Part shown: positions 1 to 9,800 of the stretch, one piece after another
Numbering within the stretch: the first letter of the stretch is position 1
Layout: the number at the start of each line of letters is the position of its first letter
Assembly (NCBI RefSeq): GCF_003260195.1
Contig: NZ_QEIH01000009.1
Location: 1-64,000 of the forward strand
DNA length: 64,000 bases
From: Lutibacter citreus
Lineage (GTDB): Bacteria > Bacteroidota > Bacteroidia > Flavobacteriales > Flavobacteriaceae
Direction: 5' to 3'
The notes under the pieces: generated by a model
The model's input: the letters and a program-made list of their open reading frames with translations, nothing else
Database searches by the model: none
What the model was told of the DNA's origin: nothing
Position numbers and translations under genes: made by a program

Positions 1-214
1 AGAAGATGTCATTACCTGGGGAGGTCTCTGTAATCACGAGTTGATAAAGCAGAGAAGTCAGCAGAAGTCATAGTAGTCAGAAACCTGATAAACTGATGAA
101 GGACAGAACGATAATGGTCTTTAATAGACAAAGGAGCGGTTTTATACCACGGATAGTTTTCCATTAAAATAGTAGCCTTTGATTAAGCGAGACAACAAGT
201 CAATTATAGTATTA
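1..214 (+). ncRNA. Group II intron RNA, internal fragment
   Basis: This stretch precedes a group II intron reverse transcriptase and resembles the part of bacterial intron RNA that leads into the intron-encoded protein, with purine-rich runs such as gcagagaagtcagcagaagt. The 5' end of the intron lies outside the window. No domain V was recognised downstream of the reverse transcriptase, in line with a 3' deletion. The call rests on resemblance and context; folding was not computed. Confidence 0.55.
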
Positions 215-844
215 ATGATTAAACAATTAACAAGTAAAAAGAATCTAAACGAAGCCTATTTGCAGGTGTATCGTAACAAAGGAGCAACAGGAGTAGATTG
301 TATTGGGGTAACCGAGTAGAAATCTACTTTAAAAGCTCACGCAAGTTACTATACCTATCAAATAGAAAGGGAGCGCTATCAGGTGTCTCCAATACTAGGA
401 GTTGAAATACCAAAGAGCAACGGGAAAACGAGGTTACTCGGTATTCCTACGGTTGTAGATAGGGTATTTCAACAAGCATTACATCAAGTATTGCAACCTG
501 TATTTGAGCCAGACTTTCAAAGGCATAGTTACGGATTCAGACCAAACCGTAATGCTCATGGAGCTATTACACAAAGCCTAGAAAATATTAATTCAGGATA
601 TCAAGATATTGTAGATATCGACCTTAAATCATTTTTTGATGAAGTCGAGCACTATGTTTTACTAGAATTGATATACAAAAAGGTAAAGTGTAAAGCTACT
701 TTGAAGTTATTGCGTTGTTTTCTACGAGCACCAATATTAATAGGAGGTAAATTACAAAAGCGAAGAAAAGGCGTTCCGGAAGGTTCACCGTTAAGCCCAT
801 TACTTTCTAATATTCTACTCAATGAGTTGGATAAAGGGTTAGAT
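215..844 (+). pseudogene. ltrA: Group II intron reverse transcriptase/maturase, truncated and interrupted
   Basis: An ATG at 215 opens a frame reading MIKQLTSKKNLNEAYLQVYR, a typical group II intron protein N-terminus. An in-frame TAG at 317-319 interrupts it, and the same frame continues to 976. After the stop it shows classic reverse transcriptase blocks: IPTVVDRVFQQAL, a YGFRPNRNAHGA motif, VDIDLKSFFDEVEH with the first catalytic Asp, and GVPEGSPLSPLLSNILLNELD. The YADD block, the maturase X domain and any endonuclease domain are absent, because the sequence changes to unrelated protein near 842. The element therefore cannot make an active enzyme. A free-standing start at 383 would still lack the active site. 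Confidence 0.85.
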
Positions 845-976
845 GTCCGATATTTAAGTTCTGAAACAAATGGAGGTTTTACGGGTGTATATTTAGGCCT
901 ATATGCAACTTCTAAAAACAAGACAACCAAAACATACGCCGATTTTGACTCATTTAATTACGTTCCAAAAATATAA
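845..976 (+). pseudogene. C-terminal stub of a GH43-like glycosidase
   Basis: The last ~43 codons of the frame do not belong to a reverse transcriptase. They read RYLSSETNGGFTGVYLG followed by ADFDSFNY, which resembles the end of the C-terminal beta-sandwich of GH43 xylosidases/arabinofuranosidases (pattern SSETxGGFTGVYIGLYA...ADFDWFDY). The intron probably inserted in or next to a GH43 gene, and a deletion then removed the intron 3' end and most of the GH43 gene, leaving an in-frame fusion. A hairpin terminator follows directly. The family call is from pattern memory only. Confidence 0.6.
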
Positions 977-996
977 TTAAAACATTTTTAAGAATT

Positions 997-1033
997 AAAA
1001 AACCGTAATTAGCTTAAACTAGTTACGGTTTTT
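997..1033. terminator. Rho-independent terminator, probably bidirectional
   Basis: The arms AAAAACCGTAA (998-1008) and TTACGGTTTTT (1023-1033) are complementary around a 14-base loop, with A and T tracts on both sides, so it could work in either direction. It lies 21 bases after the GH43 stub stop and faces the end of the minus-strand thioredoxin gene. Confidence 0.75.
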
Positions 1034-1232
1034 AAATGAAATTGTGGAACAGTTATTTCTGCATCTTTATCTTCTTTCAATAATTAAGAATTAGTATTCT
1101 ATTAGATTCAACATGAAGCGCTGTCTCTATTTTTGTCACATGGCATGATTTAATAATTGGATTTATTACACCATACAATAGCGTTCATTTATCCGCCATT
1201 TATTAATAATTATTGAATTTTAAAATATGCGG
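1034..1232. other. Intergenic, no gene seen
   Basis: AT-rich spacer between the terminator and the 3' end of the minus-strand thioredoxin-fold gene. No coding frame, RNA gene or repeat was recognised. Confidence 0.5.
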
Positions 1233-2609
1233 TTATATACTTAATTGATCAAATAATTCTACTAATTCTTTTTCAGAAGGTCTAGGCGCATTTGCTTTAA
1301 CAATTTTACCTTCAGGGTCTAAAAGAATAAATTGAGGAATACCCATGATTTTATACTCGCTAATAAAATCAGTGTTAAAATCGTTATCGGTTATTAACTG
1401 AATACCTCCTAATTTTTCATCGGCAATCATTTTTTTCCATTTATCTTTATCCTTCTGTTTATCTGTTGAAATACTAACAAACTGAATATTTTTTCCATGG
1501 TATGTTTCTTCTATTTTCTTAAGAAAAGGTATCTCAGCTTTACAAGGACCACACCAAGTTGCCCAAACATCTATATATACATACTTCCCTTTTAAATCAT
1601 CTAAAGAAGTGGTACCTCCTGCATAATTCTCATAATTCTCAAATTTAGGAGAAGGCTGACCAGCATCTAATACTTTTAAAGACTCAAACAATTCTTTTGC
1701 TCTAGCAATATGAGTTTCATTAGTTGATGTTTTTAAAAATTCATTTAAGTCTTTCTCTTTGTCTTTAGACATTGACAATTTCATTGGCATGTTTTTATAT
1801 AACTCTCCATTTCTTATAATTTCACTTTTCAATTCAGAAAGCGCTTTAGATTGAGCTTCATAGTAAGGCAGAGAATCCTTTTGATAAAACTCATAAATTT
1901 TACGTTGAATATCTTTTCCAACCATACCTTGGTAATCTGAAGAATACAAATAGTCTTCTCCATTATCAAAAGACAATTCAGTTAATTCCTTATTAAAATT
2001 CTCTGAAGTTTTAAATTCTCTATTACCACTTAAGTAACCATACATTTGTTTATAGTTGACTTTTTTTGCTAAACGCCCATAATTAATTGCACGAACTTCC
2101 TTTTCTATAATATCTTCTGGAATATTTTTTAATGCTTTTAAATTACTTTCTAAATCATTTTGAAAGTCCACTATTTTAGCTTCAAAGGCTGTTTCTTCAA
2201 CATTATAATTTGCCTCTCTGTTCATCATAAAATCAAATTCTTTATTTGCTTTATAAGCGTAATAATTATTTAATTCTATATTATCTCCTGAAAACTTTAA
2301 TGTTTCATTAAACTTTTTAGCATCTACATTAAAATGTATTTCGTTTCCTTTAGCCAAATAAGGTGCAATTCCACCTCGTTCAAAACGAATTTTATACAAT
2401 CCATTCTCAGGAATATAAAGTGTATCGTTAAATATCCCGGTATCCATTACGTTAATGGTTTTTGCAAAACCATTTAAAGAACTAATTTTTAATTCTCCTC
2501 CGTTGGTATTACTAATATTCCCCGAAATAATAACATAATTAGCAGGTTCTTCTTGTTTGCATGCCCAAAGCACCAAAAGCGTTAAGCCAAATATTAAATG
2601 TTTTTTCAT
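1233..2609 (-). CDS. TlpA/ResA-like thiol-disulfide oxidoreductase lipoprotein
   Basis: A 458-residue lipoprotein; the signal ends LLVLWAC with the lipid-modified Cys at 17. The middle (~20-330) looks like the DUF4369-type N-terminal region common in Bacteroidota TlpA proteins. The C-terminal thioredoxin fold (~325-458) has the active site WATWCGPC (Cys353, Cys356) and the cis-Pro stretch GIPQFILLD. The expected role is reduction or exchange of disulfides in periplasmic or surface proteins. It is the last of three thioredoxin-fold genes downstream of a SusC/SusD pair on this strand, but a 442-base gap separates it from the next gene, so it may have its own promoter. The partner is unknown. 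Confidence 0.85.
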   Translation of the reverse strand: MKKHLIFGLTLLVLWACKQEEPANYVIISGNISNTNGGELKISSLNGFAKTINVMDTGIFNDTLYIPENGLYKIRFERGGIAPYLAKGNEIHFNVDAKKFNETLKFSGDNIELNNYYAYKANKEFDFMMNREANYNVEETAFEAKIVDFQNDLESNLKALKNIPEDIIEKEVRAINYGRLAKKVNYKQMYGYLSGNREFKTSENFNKELTELSFDNGEDYLYSSDYQGMVGKDIQRKIYEFYQKDSLPYYEAQSKALSELKSEIIRNGELYKNMPMKLSMSKDKEKDLNEFLKTSTNETHIARAKELFESLKVLDAGQPSPKFENYENYAGGTTSLDDLKGKYVYIDVWATWCGPCKAEIPFLKKIEETYHGKNIQFVSISTDKQKDKDKWKKMIADEKLGGIQLITDNDFNTDFISEYKIMGIPQFILLDPEGKIVKANAPRPSEKELVELFDQLSI

Positions 2610-3051
2610 ATTTATTATAAATTAAAGTTATAAGTGTTGATTAATAAGATTTTATAAATCCTTCGAGGAAGGTATTTGTGGAACTACATCTACTCTGATA
2701 AAAATTTTGTTTACCTAATAGCCTTTTTATAACTCCACGATTAACAATAAGTCCAAATCAATTATTCATTCATTTTTTAACTAAAAAAAATACTTGATAA
2801 TACAATACAGTTAAAAATTAAAAATGTTACTATTGTTTATTAAAGTTTATTGTAATGGCCAATATTTATATAGTTGCTTAAAAACTAAAATACCCTTGCT
2901 TTGAAAATGTTAATTTATCGCCAAAATTAAGTCACAACCATCCGGTATCATTTGATTTTTAAACACTTACACGCAAGTACTAAATTAACATTAAATTTAT
3001 TCCGATTATTAGATCTAATAAAAATTAACTGGAATAAAATAAATGTAATTT
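2610..3051. other. Intergenic between two thioredoxin-fold genes
   Basis: No open frame of note. A small perfect hairpin CCTTC-GAG-GAAGG lies at 2660-2672. A minus-strand TAATTTTG box (CAAAATTA on the plus strand, 2932-2939) matches the phylum -7 consensus, but no partner -33 TTG was seen at the right distance. Nothing else was recognised. Confidence 0.4.
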
Positions 3052-4275
3052 CTATAAACTTTCAATTGCATTAATAACTCTTGATATTGAGGGATGTGCA
3101 TTAGTTCCTCCAGCTTCTTCATTTGTTTTAAAAAAAATGTTAAAATGATTTAAAGCCTTTTCTTTATCACCTTTTTTCAAGTAAAGTTTTGCCAATAAAA
3201 AATTACCCATAATTAAACCATCATTATTATCGTTTACAAGACTATGTCCAATTTCAAGAGCCTTTTCCAAAGATTCTTTAGAGCCTTCAAATTTAGGGTT
3301 TTTAACTACCTGATCACCAATATCATGAATGACGTATACATATTGAGGGGTTTCTTTTAATTTATCAGCTTCTTCCAACTTTACATCAAACCATTTATTA
3401 AATTCTTTCTTAGATAAATAGTAAGAATAAACAAGATTTTTTTCTAAATTATCTTGATAATTGGAAACATAATCTTGCTTACATTTTTCTATTGCAGCAT
3501 TTAGTTCTTCTAAATTATTACAACTTTCAGCCACTTTGTTTAAATAATGTCGAATAGCACCTCCTAAAACACTAAAATATTGCATTGAATCTACTTCTTT
3601 AGTTAAAAGTTCTTCTTGATTCTTTAAAACATAGTTGTATTCCTTTGAATTATACGCTACATTAGAATTGGCTAATACTTTAAACATTTCTTTATTCCCA
3701 AATTTTTCAATAGGTAAACTAGAAACTAATGCTTTTGATACTTTTTCACTCTTAACTTTTTCATATGCAACATCTAATAAATCAATATAATTTAAAACAA
3801 AGTTTAGTTCTCTTTCTCCTTCATCATATTTTTTAGAAGCTACACTTATTCGTTTATTTGGATCAAGTGCATTTTGTGCTCCACTTACTAAATCTTCAGC
3901 AGATTTCCCTCCAACTATTTTATGAAGAATTTCACCATTAATATCAACAAATAATAAAGTTGGATATGCTTGCACACCATATTTTTTGGCAATATAAATA
4001 CCTTCTCCTTTTTCACAATCCAATTTAAGACTTACAAAATTTTCATTAAAAAAATCCCCCACTTCTTTTTGTGGAAAAATTTCTTTTGTCATCCATTTAC
4101 AAGGACCACACCAAGTAGTATAGCAATCTATAAATACAATTTTATTTTCTGTTTTTGCTTTTTCAATAGCTTCATTTAAAGAACCATGCTCAAACTTAAC
4201 CCCTTGCGCAACTATTGTTGTAGACATAAGATTAACTATAAATAGAAATCCTATTAATTGTTTTACTTGTTTCAT
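3052..4275 (-). CDS. Exported thioredoxin-fold protein with C-terminal helical region
   Basis: 407 residues with a cleavable signal peptide ending near TTIVAQG. The thioredoxin fold is N-terminal (~28-135), with the active site TTWCGPCK (Cys56, Cys59) and a cis-Pro stretch YPTLLFVD, like the Thioredoxin_7/DUF255-type exported proteins of Bacteroidota. The rest (~150-407) is alpha-helical, with a TPR-like stretch near the C-terminus (NFLLAKLYLKKGDKEKALNHF). The domain order is the reverse of its two neighbours, where the thioredoxin part is at the end. It starts 14 bases after the upstream thioredoxin gene, so the two are probably co-transcribed. Likely periplasmic; the substrate is unknown. 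Confidence 0.8.
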   Translation of the reverse strand: MKQVKQLIGFLFIVNLMSTTIVAQGVKFEHGSLNEAIEKAKTENKIVFIDCYTTWCGPCKWMTKEIFPQKEVGDFFNENFVSLKLDCEKGEGIYIAKKYGVQAYPTLLFVDINGEILHKIVGGKSAEDLVSGAQNALDPNKRISVASKKYDEGERELNFVLNYIDLLDVAYEKVKSEKVSKALVSSLPIEKFGNKEMFKVLANSNVAYNSKEYNYVLKNQEELLTKEVDSMQYFSVLGGAIRHYLNKVAESCNNLEELNAAIEKCKQDYVSNYQDNLEKNLVYSYYLSKKEFNKWFDVKLEEADKLKETPQYVYVIHDIGDQVVKNPKFEGSKESLEKALEIGHSLVNDNNDGLIMGNFLLAKLYLKKGDKEKALNHFNIFFKTNEEAGGTNAHPSISRVINAIESL

Positions 4276-4289
4276 TTTTTATATTTTAT

Positions 4290-5351
4290 TTAATCAAGTA
4301 TTTTCTTTAACTCCTCTGTTAAAACATTATGATAATCATGTTTGTAAATGATTTCACCAGCTGGAGAAATTAATACTAAATGAGGAATAGCAGTAACTGC
4401 ATATTTTTCAGACACATTAGCGCTGCTATTATCTAATAATTGAGTCCAAGGAAGTTGATGCTTTTTAACAGCTTCAACCCATTTATCTTTATCTGTACTA
4501 ATACTTACAATAGATAATTGATCTTCTGTATAATATTTTCTTATTTCTTTTAATTCTGGAAAACCTTTTATACAAGGGCCACACCAATATGCCCAAAAAT
4601 CGATAAGTACATATTTACCTTTATAGTCTTTTAAAGAAACATTATTTCCTTCAAAAGATTTTAAATTAAATATTGGCGCTTGTTGACCTAAAGCAACTTT
4701 TTCCAAATTATTTTTTCTGTTAACTAACATTTTTAAGTTGTAATTATTATAAACAGATTTATCAAAATCAGAAAGAATGGTTTTTATTGTTTCTAAATCC
4801 GCTCCCCAGAAATATTTTTGAATCATAACAGCCAATTGATGACTTTTAGGGTTTTCTTTTATAGCTTTTAATAAGTTAGAACTATAATTTTCTTTAAATA
4901 TAGAGTCTGCTGCAGATAAAGACCTACTGTATTGAATTTTTTGAAATTTAGAATATCCCAATAAACTATCCAATCTTTCAAACTCATTTTGTAAAACATT
5001 ATTTTTTACAATAATTTTGTTATCTACAATAGAAAGATCATATACGCCAGGACCAGTAAATAACTCAGTACTATACTTTTTTTTATCAATCAAAACATCT
5101 ATAGCACGTAACACTTTTATAGTATCTAGTGTTATGCTTGTTAAATTTGATTTTATTGGCGTTTTAATTGATAAACGCTCAAATTCTTCTAAAGTAGATG
5201 CGTTTTGATATGGTTTAATAACAATTTCACCCGTTTGTACTGCATCTAAATTAAGATTAATAACACATGTGTCATTTATAACTTTATTTTCATTATTACA
5301 AGATGTAATAATAGCGCCTACTATTATTAATATTAATAATTTTATTTTCAT
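4290..5351 (-). CDS. TlpA-like thiol-disulfide oxidoreductase lipoprotein
   Basis: A 353-residue lipoprotein; the signal ends VGAIITSC. After a ~220-residue N-terminal region of the DUF4369-like kind comes a thioredoxin domain with WAYWCGPC (Cys257, Cys260) and AIPHLVLIS carrying the cis-Pro. It follows the SusD-like gene across an intercistronic hairpin (5377-5407), so its expression may be lower than that of SusC/SusD. With the genes at 3052 and 1233 it makes a trio of thiol-active exported proteins attached to one SusC/SusD unit. Family call is firm; the link to the transporter is inference. Confidence 0.85.
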   Translation of the reverse strand: MKIKLLILIIVGAIITSCNNENKVINDTCVINLNLDAVQTGEIVIKPYQNASTLEEFERLSIKTPIKSNLTSITLDTIKVLRAIDVLIDKKKYSTELFTGPGVYDLSIVDNKIIVKNNVLQNEFERLDSLLGYSKFQKIQYSRSLSAADSIFKENYSSNLLKAIKENPKSHQLAVMIQKYFWGADLETIKTILSDFDKSVYNNYNLKMLVNRKNNLEKVALGQQAPIFNLKSFEGNNVSLKDYKGKYVLIDFWAYWCGPCIKGFPELKEIRKYYTEDQLSIVSISTDKDKWVEAVKKHQLPWTQLLDNSSANVSEKYAVTAIPHLVLISPAGEIIYKHDYHNVLTEELKKILD

Positions 5352-5376
5352 TTTATTAAGATTATGAATTGATAAT

Positions 5377-5407
5377 ACACCACCATACTTTTTTAGTATA
5401 GTGGTGT
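5377..5407 (-). terminator. Intercistronic hairpin after SusD
   Basis: The arms ACACCACCATAC (5377-5388) and GTATAGTGGTGT (5396-5407) pair with one mismatch around a T-rich loop. It lies between the SusD-like stop and the next gene. Such hairpins often mark partial termination or mRNA end protection after susCD; the effect here is inferred. Confidence 0.6.
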
Positions 5408-5437
5408 GAAGTTTAATATAAGTTTTGTGGTAAATAA

Positions 5438-6850
5438 TTAATCTCTGATATTTTCTCCTATATCAGGCGACGCAAAAATATACTTTTTAGCAATTGGAAC
5501 TGCCCAATTATTACTTCCTGCGTTTAAAGTGTAAGTTTGTCCTTTAAGATTACGAGTTAAAGATATATTAGCGTTATCAAACTCATTATATCTCTTAAGG
5601 TCGAAAAAGCGCAATCCGTTACCTGCCAATTCTATTCTTCTTTCTTTTTTTACAAGATTTAACACCTCTGTTTTATCTGTACTAATTATAGGAGTATAAG
5701 TTCCTTCTTTAAATCTATTAATCCGTAAAGTATTAAGGTCGTTTACTGCATCTGCTACAAAATTTAATCTTGCATTACATTCTGCTCTTATTAATAAAAT
5801 TTCTGGTACCGTAAAGCCTACTGGTCTATAATTATTAAAAAATGAATAACCTAAACAATTACCCGGTTCAGGAATACCGAAGAAAAACGAAATAGGAGCA
5901 TATAAAGTTTGTCTAATATCATTTGCCTCATAAAGATTATATAATTCATCTGAAGCAATTAATAAATTATATGTACCTGTTGATCCTTTTAACCACAATA
6001 CTTGTGCATCATCTTGTGGTTGATCTAAATAAAGTACATTATAAAAAAAACTATAATCATTATAATTATTAATGGCACTATGAATACTTAATGAGCTTGA
6101 TGCAGCCTCTAATGCGTCTTCATAATTTCCCATATATAAATTCAAACGAGCTAAAAAAGCATAAGCACTAGCTTTTGTTGGCCTATGTTTGTAATCATTA
6201 GATTCTGGCTTATTTGGTAAATTTTCAATAGAAGTTCCTATATCATCTAGCATTAAGTCATAAATTTCTTGAACTGAAGCTCTAGATAAATCAGCTCCTT
6301 CTATTTGAGAGTCTAAACGTAAAGGCACAGCCAAATTAGTTGCTGCTGAACTTGGTCCATAATGTAAACCATATATATTTACTAAAGAAAAATAACTAAA
6401 AGCACGTTGTATTTTTGCTTCAGCTAAAAGTTGTAGTTTTGTTTCATTGGTTCCGTTTTCAGCATCCATTATTTCTTCAATTACAATATTAGCAGCATAA
6501 ATTTGTCCATATAATTGCGCCCAATCGTTATCTTCCTCATTTTCTTGAAAAACATCATTGCTCCAAGTAAATTGATTAATTGAAGTTTGATTAAAACTAC
6601 TAAGTGTATTATCTGCTATAACAAAATCATCAGACATGTAATCTGTATTTGCATAACATTCACCAAAACCTGGAGATATTTTTGGAAAACCATTTCCATT
6701 TCTATTCACTTGATCTAATAATAAACGATAATCTTGAACATTTGTTGGTATAATTAAGCCTTTTGGTTTTATATCTAACCATTCTTCTTTATCACACGAA
6801 GAGAAGACTAATAAGACTCCTAATAATATTAAGTTATATATATATTTCAT
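5438..6850 (-). CDS. SusD/RagB-like surface nutrient-binding lipoprotein
   Basis: 470 residues with lipoprotein signal LLVFSSC at the N-terminus. The start reads DKEEWLDIKPKG, the standard opening of SusD-like proteins, and the C-terminal half has the RagB/SusD signature (PEILLIRAECNARL, then ERRIELAGNGLRFFDLKRY). SusD-like proteins cap the SusC barrel and bind the ligand at the cell surface. It lies 11 bases after the SusC gene. The neighbours are FecR, thioredoxins and no glycosidase, so the ligand could be a peptide or a glycan. Length is slightly below average for the family. Confidence 0.9.
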   Translation of the reverse strand: MKYIYNLILLGVLLVFSSCDKEEWLDIKPKGLIIPTNVQDYRLLLDQVNRNGNGFPKISPGFGECYANTDYMSDDFVIADNTLSSFNQTSINQFTWSNDVFQENEEDNDWAQLYGQIYAANIVIEEIMDAENGTNETKLQLLAEAKIQRAFSYFSLVNIYGLHYGPSSAATNLAVPLRLDSQIEGADLSRASVQEIYDLMLDDIGTSIENLPNKPESNDYKHRPTKASAYAFLARLNLYMGNYEDALEAASSSLSIHSAINNYNDYSFFYNVLYLDQPQDDAQVLWLKGSTGTYNLLIASDELYNLYEANDIRQTLYAPISFFFGIPEPGNCLGYSFFNNYRPVGFTVPEILLIRAECNARLNFVADAVNDLNTLRINRFKEGTYTPIISTDKTEVLNLVKKERRIELAGNGLRFFDLKRYNEFDNANISLTRNLKGQTYTLNAGSNNWAVPIAKKYIFASPDIGENIRD

Positions 6851-6861
6851 GATTTTATTTT

Positions 6862-9800
6862 TTAAAAGTTAGCTGAAAAGTTTAACGTATAGGTAGGGTT
6901 GGTAGGTAATACTAAGCTTTCAGGGTCTTTATCCCATTTATTAAAATTAATTAACCCTAAATTTCTAGCTTGGGCACTAATACTAAGATTGTTAAGTCCT
7001 ATTTGTTTTAAAAGTTTTGAATCAAAATTATAACCTAAAACAACTTCTTTAAATCGAATATGAGAAGCTGAATCTATAAATTGATTTCCGTTAGCATATG
7101 TAGAATAACCTATTGTTGCATCTCCACTAGTTGTAGGTATTCTTGGTATAATAGTAGTATTCTCATCTCCAGGATTCTGCCATCTATTCTCAAAATCTTT
7201 ATGGATATTAGCATCTATATACTGATTTCGGTTGTATACAAGGATATCTGTATTTCTAAAAACATGTCCTAACTTATAAGTTATTAAAGATCTTAAATAG
7301 AAATTTTTATAAGATATATTATTTATCCAAGCACCATAATATTTTGGAGTAGTAGTACCTCCATAAACTAATGCTTCTGGATTTACTATTCTAGCATCTT
7401 CTTTTATTCCATTTACTTCAGTTTGGCCATTTACATCAATTAGTTGTCCATTTTCATCAATAGTTAATGGGTCTCCATTAGCATCTAAACCAGCAAACTG
7501 ATAGCTGTATATATACCTTAAAGGCTTATTGTTTAAAGGTTGTGAATTTAAGTATGTATCAATAGTTTGTTCTGGAACATCCACTTCGGTAACCTCGTTT
7601 TTATTATAACTAAAGTTTAAAGTTGTATTATACTTAAATGCACTTTTATCAAGCACTTTAACATTTGCATTAAAATCGAAACCTTTATTTTCCATTTTAC
7701 CTGCATTTATTATAGCCGAATTAAACCCATAAACAGATGGAAAAGAAACTGGAGCTAAAAGATCTTCACTTTTTCTAATATAATATTCTATTCCACCATT
7801 TACTATCCCGTTAAAAAGACCAAAATCTACACCTAAATTTGTTACATATACTTTCTCTAATCTTAAACCAGGATTTTTAACATCTGAAATAAAAGCAAAT
7901 AGTATATCTGCAGGATAACCTCTAGATACTGTAGCTTGTAAAAAAGGACTTGTACTATTATCTGAATTTCCATTAACACCGTAAGATACCCTTAATGAAA
8001 GTCGGTCTACATTACTGGCATTGTTCATAAAATTCTCTTTGTGTAAATCCCATTTTCCACCAAAAGAATAAAGAGGCACTTTTCTATAATTGTTACTAGC
8101 ACCAAATAAATTAGTATCATCTAATCTAATACTACTTGTAAAAGTATACTTGTTGTTATAAGTATAACCAACATTTGCATAGGAAGATATATATCTATCT
8201 TCATCTTCAGAAACCGTATTAGGGTTATTAATACTTCTTGTCCCTGTAGCAGGTGTTACAAGTACTCGTTCTCCAAAAGCTACATTAACAGATGATAATG
8301 ATTGAGGATCGTAACCATAAAGACTTAAACTACTACCATTGTATAACTCTTGTCTTACTTCATAACCTAATAAAGCATTAACTTTATGCATACCATCGTT
8401 AAAAGATTTATCGAAATTCAATTGCAATCTACCTTGATGTGCCTTATCTATCCTATTTTGAGTTGAAAATAAGCTTCCCTTACCAACATGACTAACCAAT
8501 CCGTTAGTGGTTGTATCAAAAGAAGTGTATGTATTTACCAAATTTCTAGCTGAATATGTGTTTTCGTTTGATAATTGAGTAGAATTAATATTAGACCACT
8601 CATATTGATAAGAACCTTTAAGAGATAAAAAGTCAAATATATCATATTCAATAGATGTTTGAATCCTCATTAAAGTGGTGCGACTTTCGTTATTCTTATT
8701 ATCAAATTCTTGTTGAAGATTATAATCCCAATTATAAGGATATCCTTCTGCCACTTTTAAATCTTTAAAATCTTGGCTAATACCTCTTGGTTGTGGAATA
8801 TAATTTCCTTGATCATCTAAAATACTTTGATATTGAAAAAGTGTTGAATAATCTGATGAAGTCATTCCATTTGAAGTTCCTTTACTTGTTGTAAAATTAA
8901 TATCTGTATTAACCGTAAATTTCGAACCTAAATCAAAACTATTTCTCATACTAGCAGTTAACTGATCTGATTCGTTACCAGCAAAGAATCCTGAATTCTG
9001 ATTCTTATTGTATGATATAGACCCTCTATAAGTGCTATTGTTTCCTCCTCCACTTACTCCAACATTATATTGAGACCAATATTCATCATCCATAAATAAT
9101 TTTGAAAATTCTTTTCTACTATCAATTCCTCTCAAACCATCAATAATAGCATCTGCCTGACTTTGGGTTATTTGACCGTCATTAAGTAATAAATACGTTT
9201 CCAACCCTTTACTAAATGCAGGTTGACTACTACCCGTTGGTAAAATAGCCCATTCATAATCAGCTTTATGTTTTTCATATTCTAAAAAACTATTTGTTGA
9301 AGCATACGGCAAATCTTGTAAATTATCTTTAGGTGTTACAGAAAAATTTGTAGATACATCAATTTGAGGTTTGCCATTTTTATTTCCTTTTTTAGTGGTA
9401 ATAACAATTACCCCATTTGCAGCTCTAATACCCCAAATAGATGCTGCAGCAGCATCTTTTAAAACCGTAACATCTTTTATATCATTTGCGTTTATAGAAT
9501 TAAAATCCTGCGTAATTGGAAAGCCATCTACCACAATTAAAGGATCATTAATTGCATTAATTGTACTAACACCTCTAATTGTAGGTCCATCTTGATCGTC
9601 AAATAAAACTCCCGAAACCTCTCCTTCTAATTTAGATAAAATATCTTGTGAAATTTTTGTATCTAAAACTTCCAATCCAACTTGCTGAAAAGATCCAGTA
9701 GTTCGTTCTTTAGATATTTTTTGGTAACCTGTACTAATTACAACCTCTTCTAAACCACTTACATTTTCTTTTAAAACTATGTTAAATTCAGTTTGATTCT

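Noticed and set aside
652-930. Minus-strand open frame inside the reverse transcriptase remnant
   Set aside because: A shadow of the plus-strand frame with no protein family features. The same applies to the other short antisense frames over sulfatase, GH2, esterase and Lut genes.
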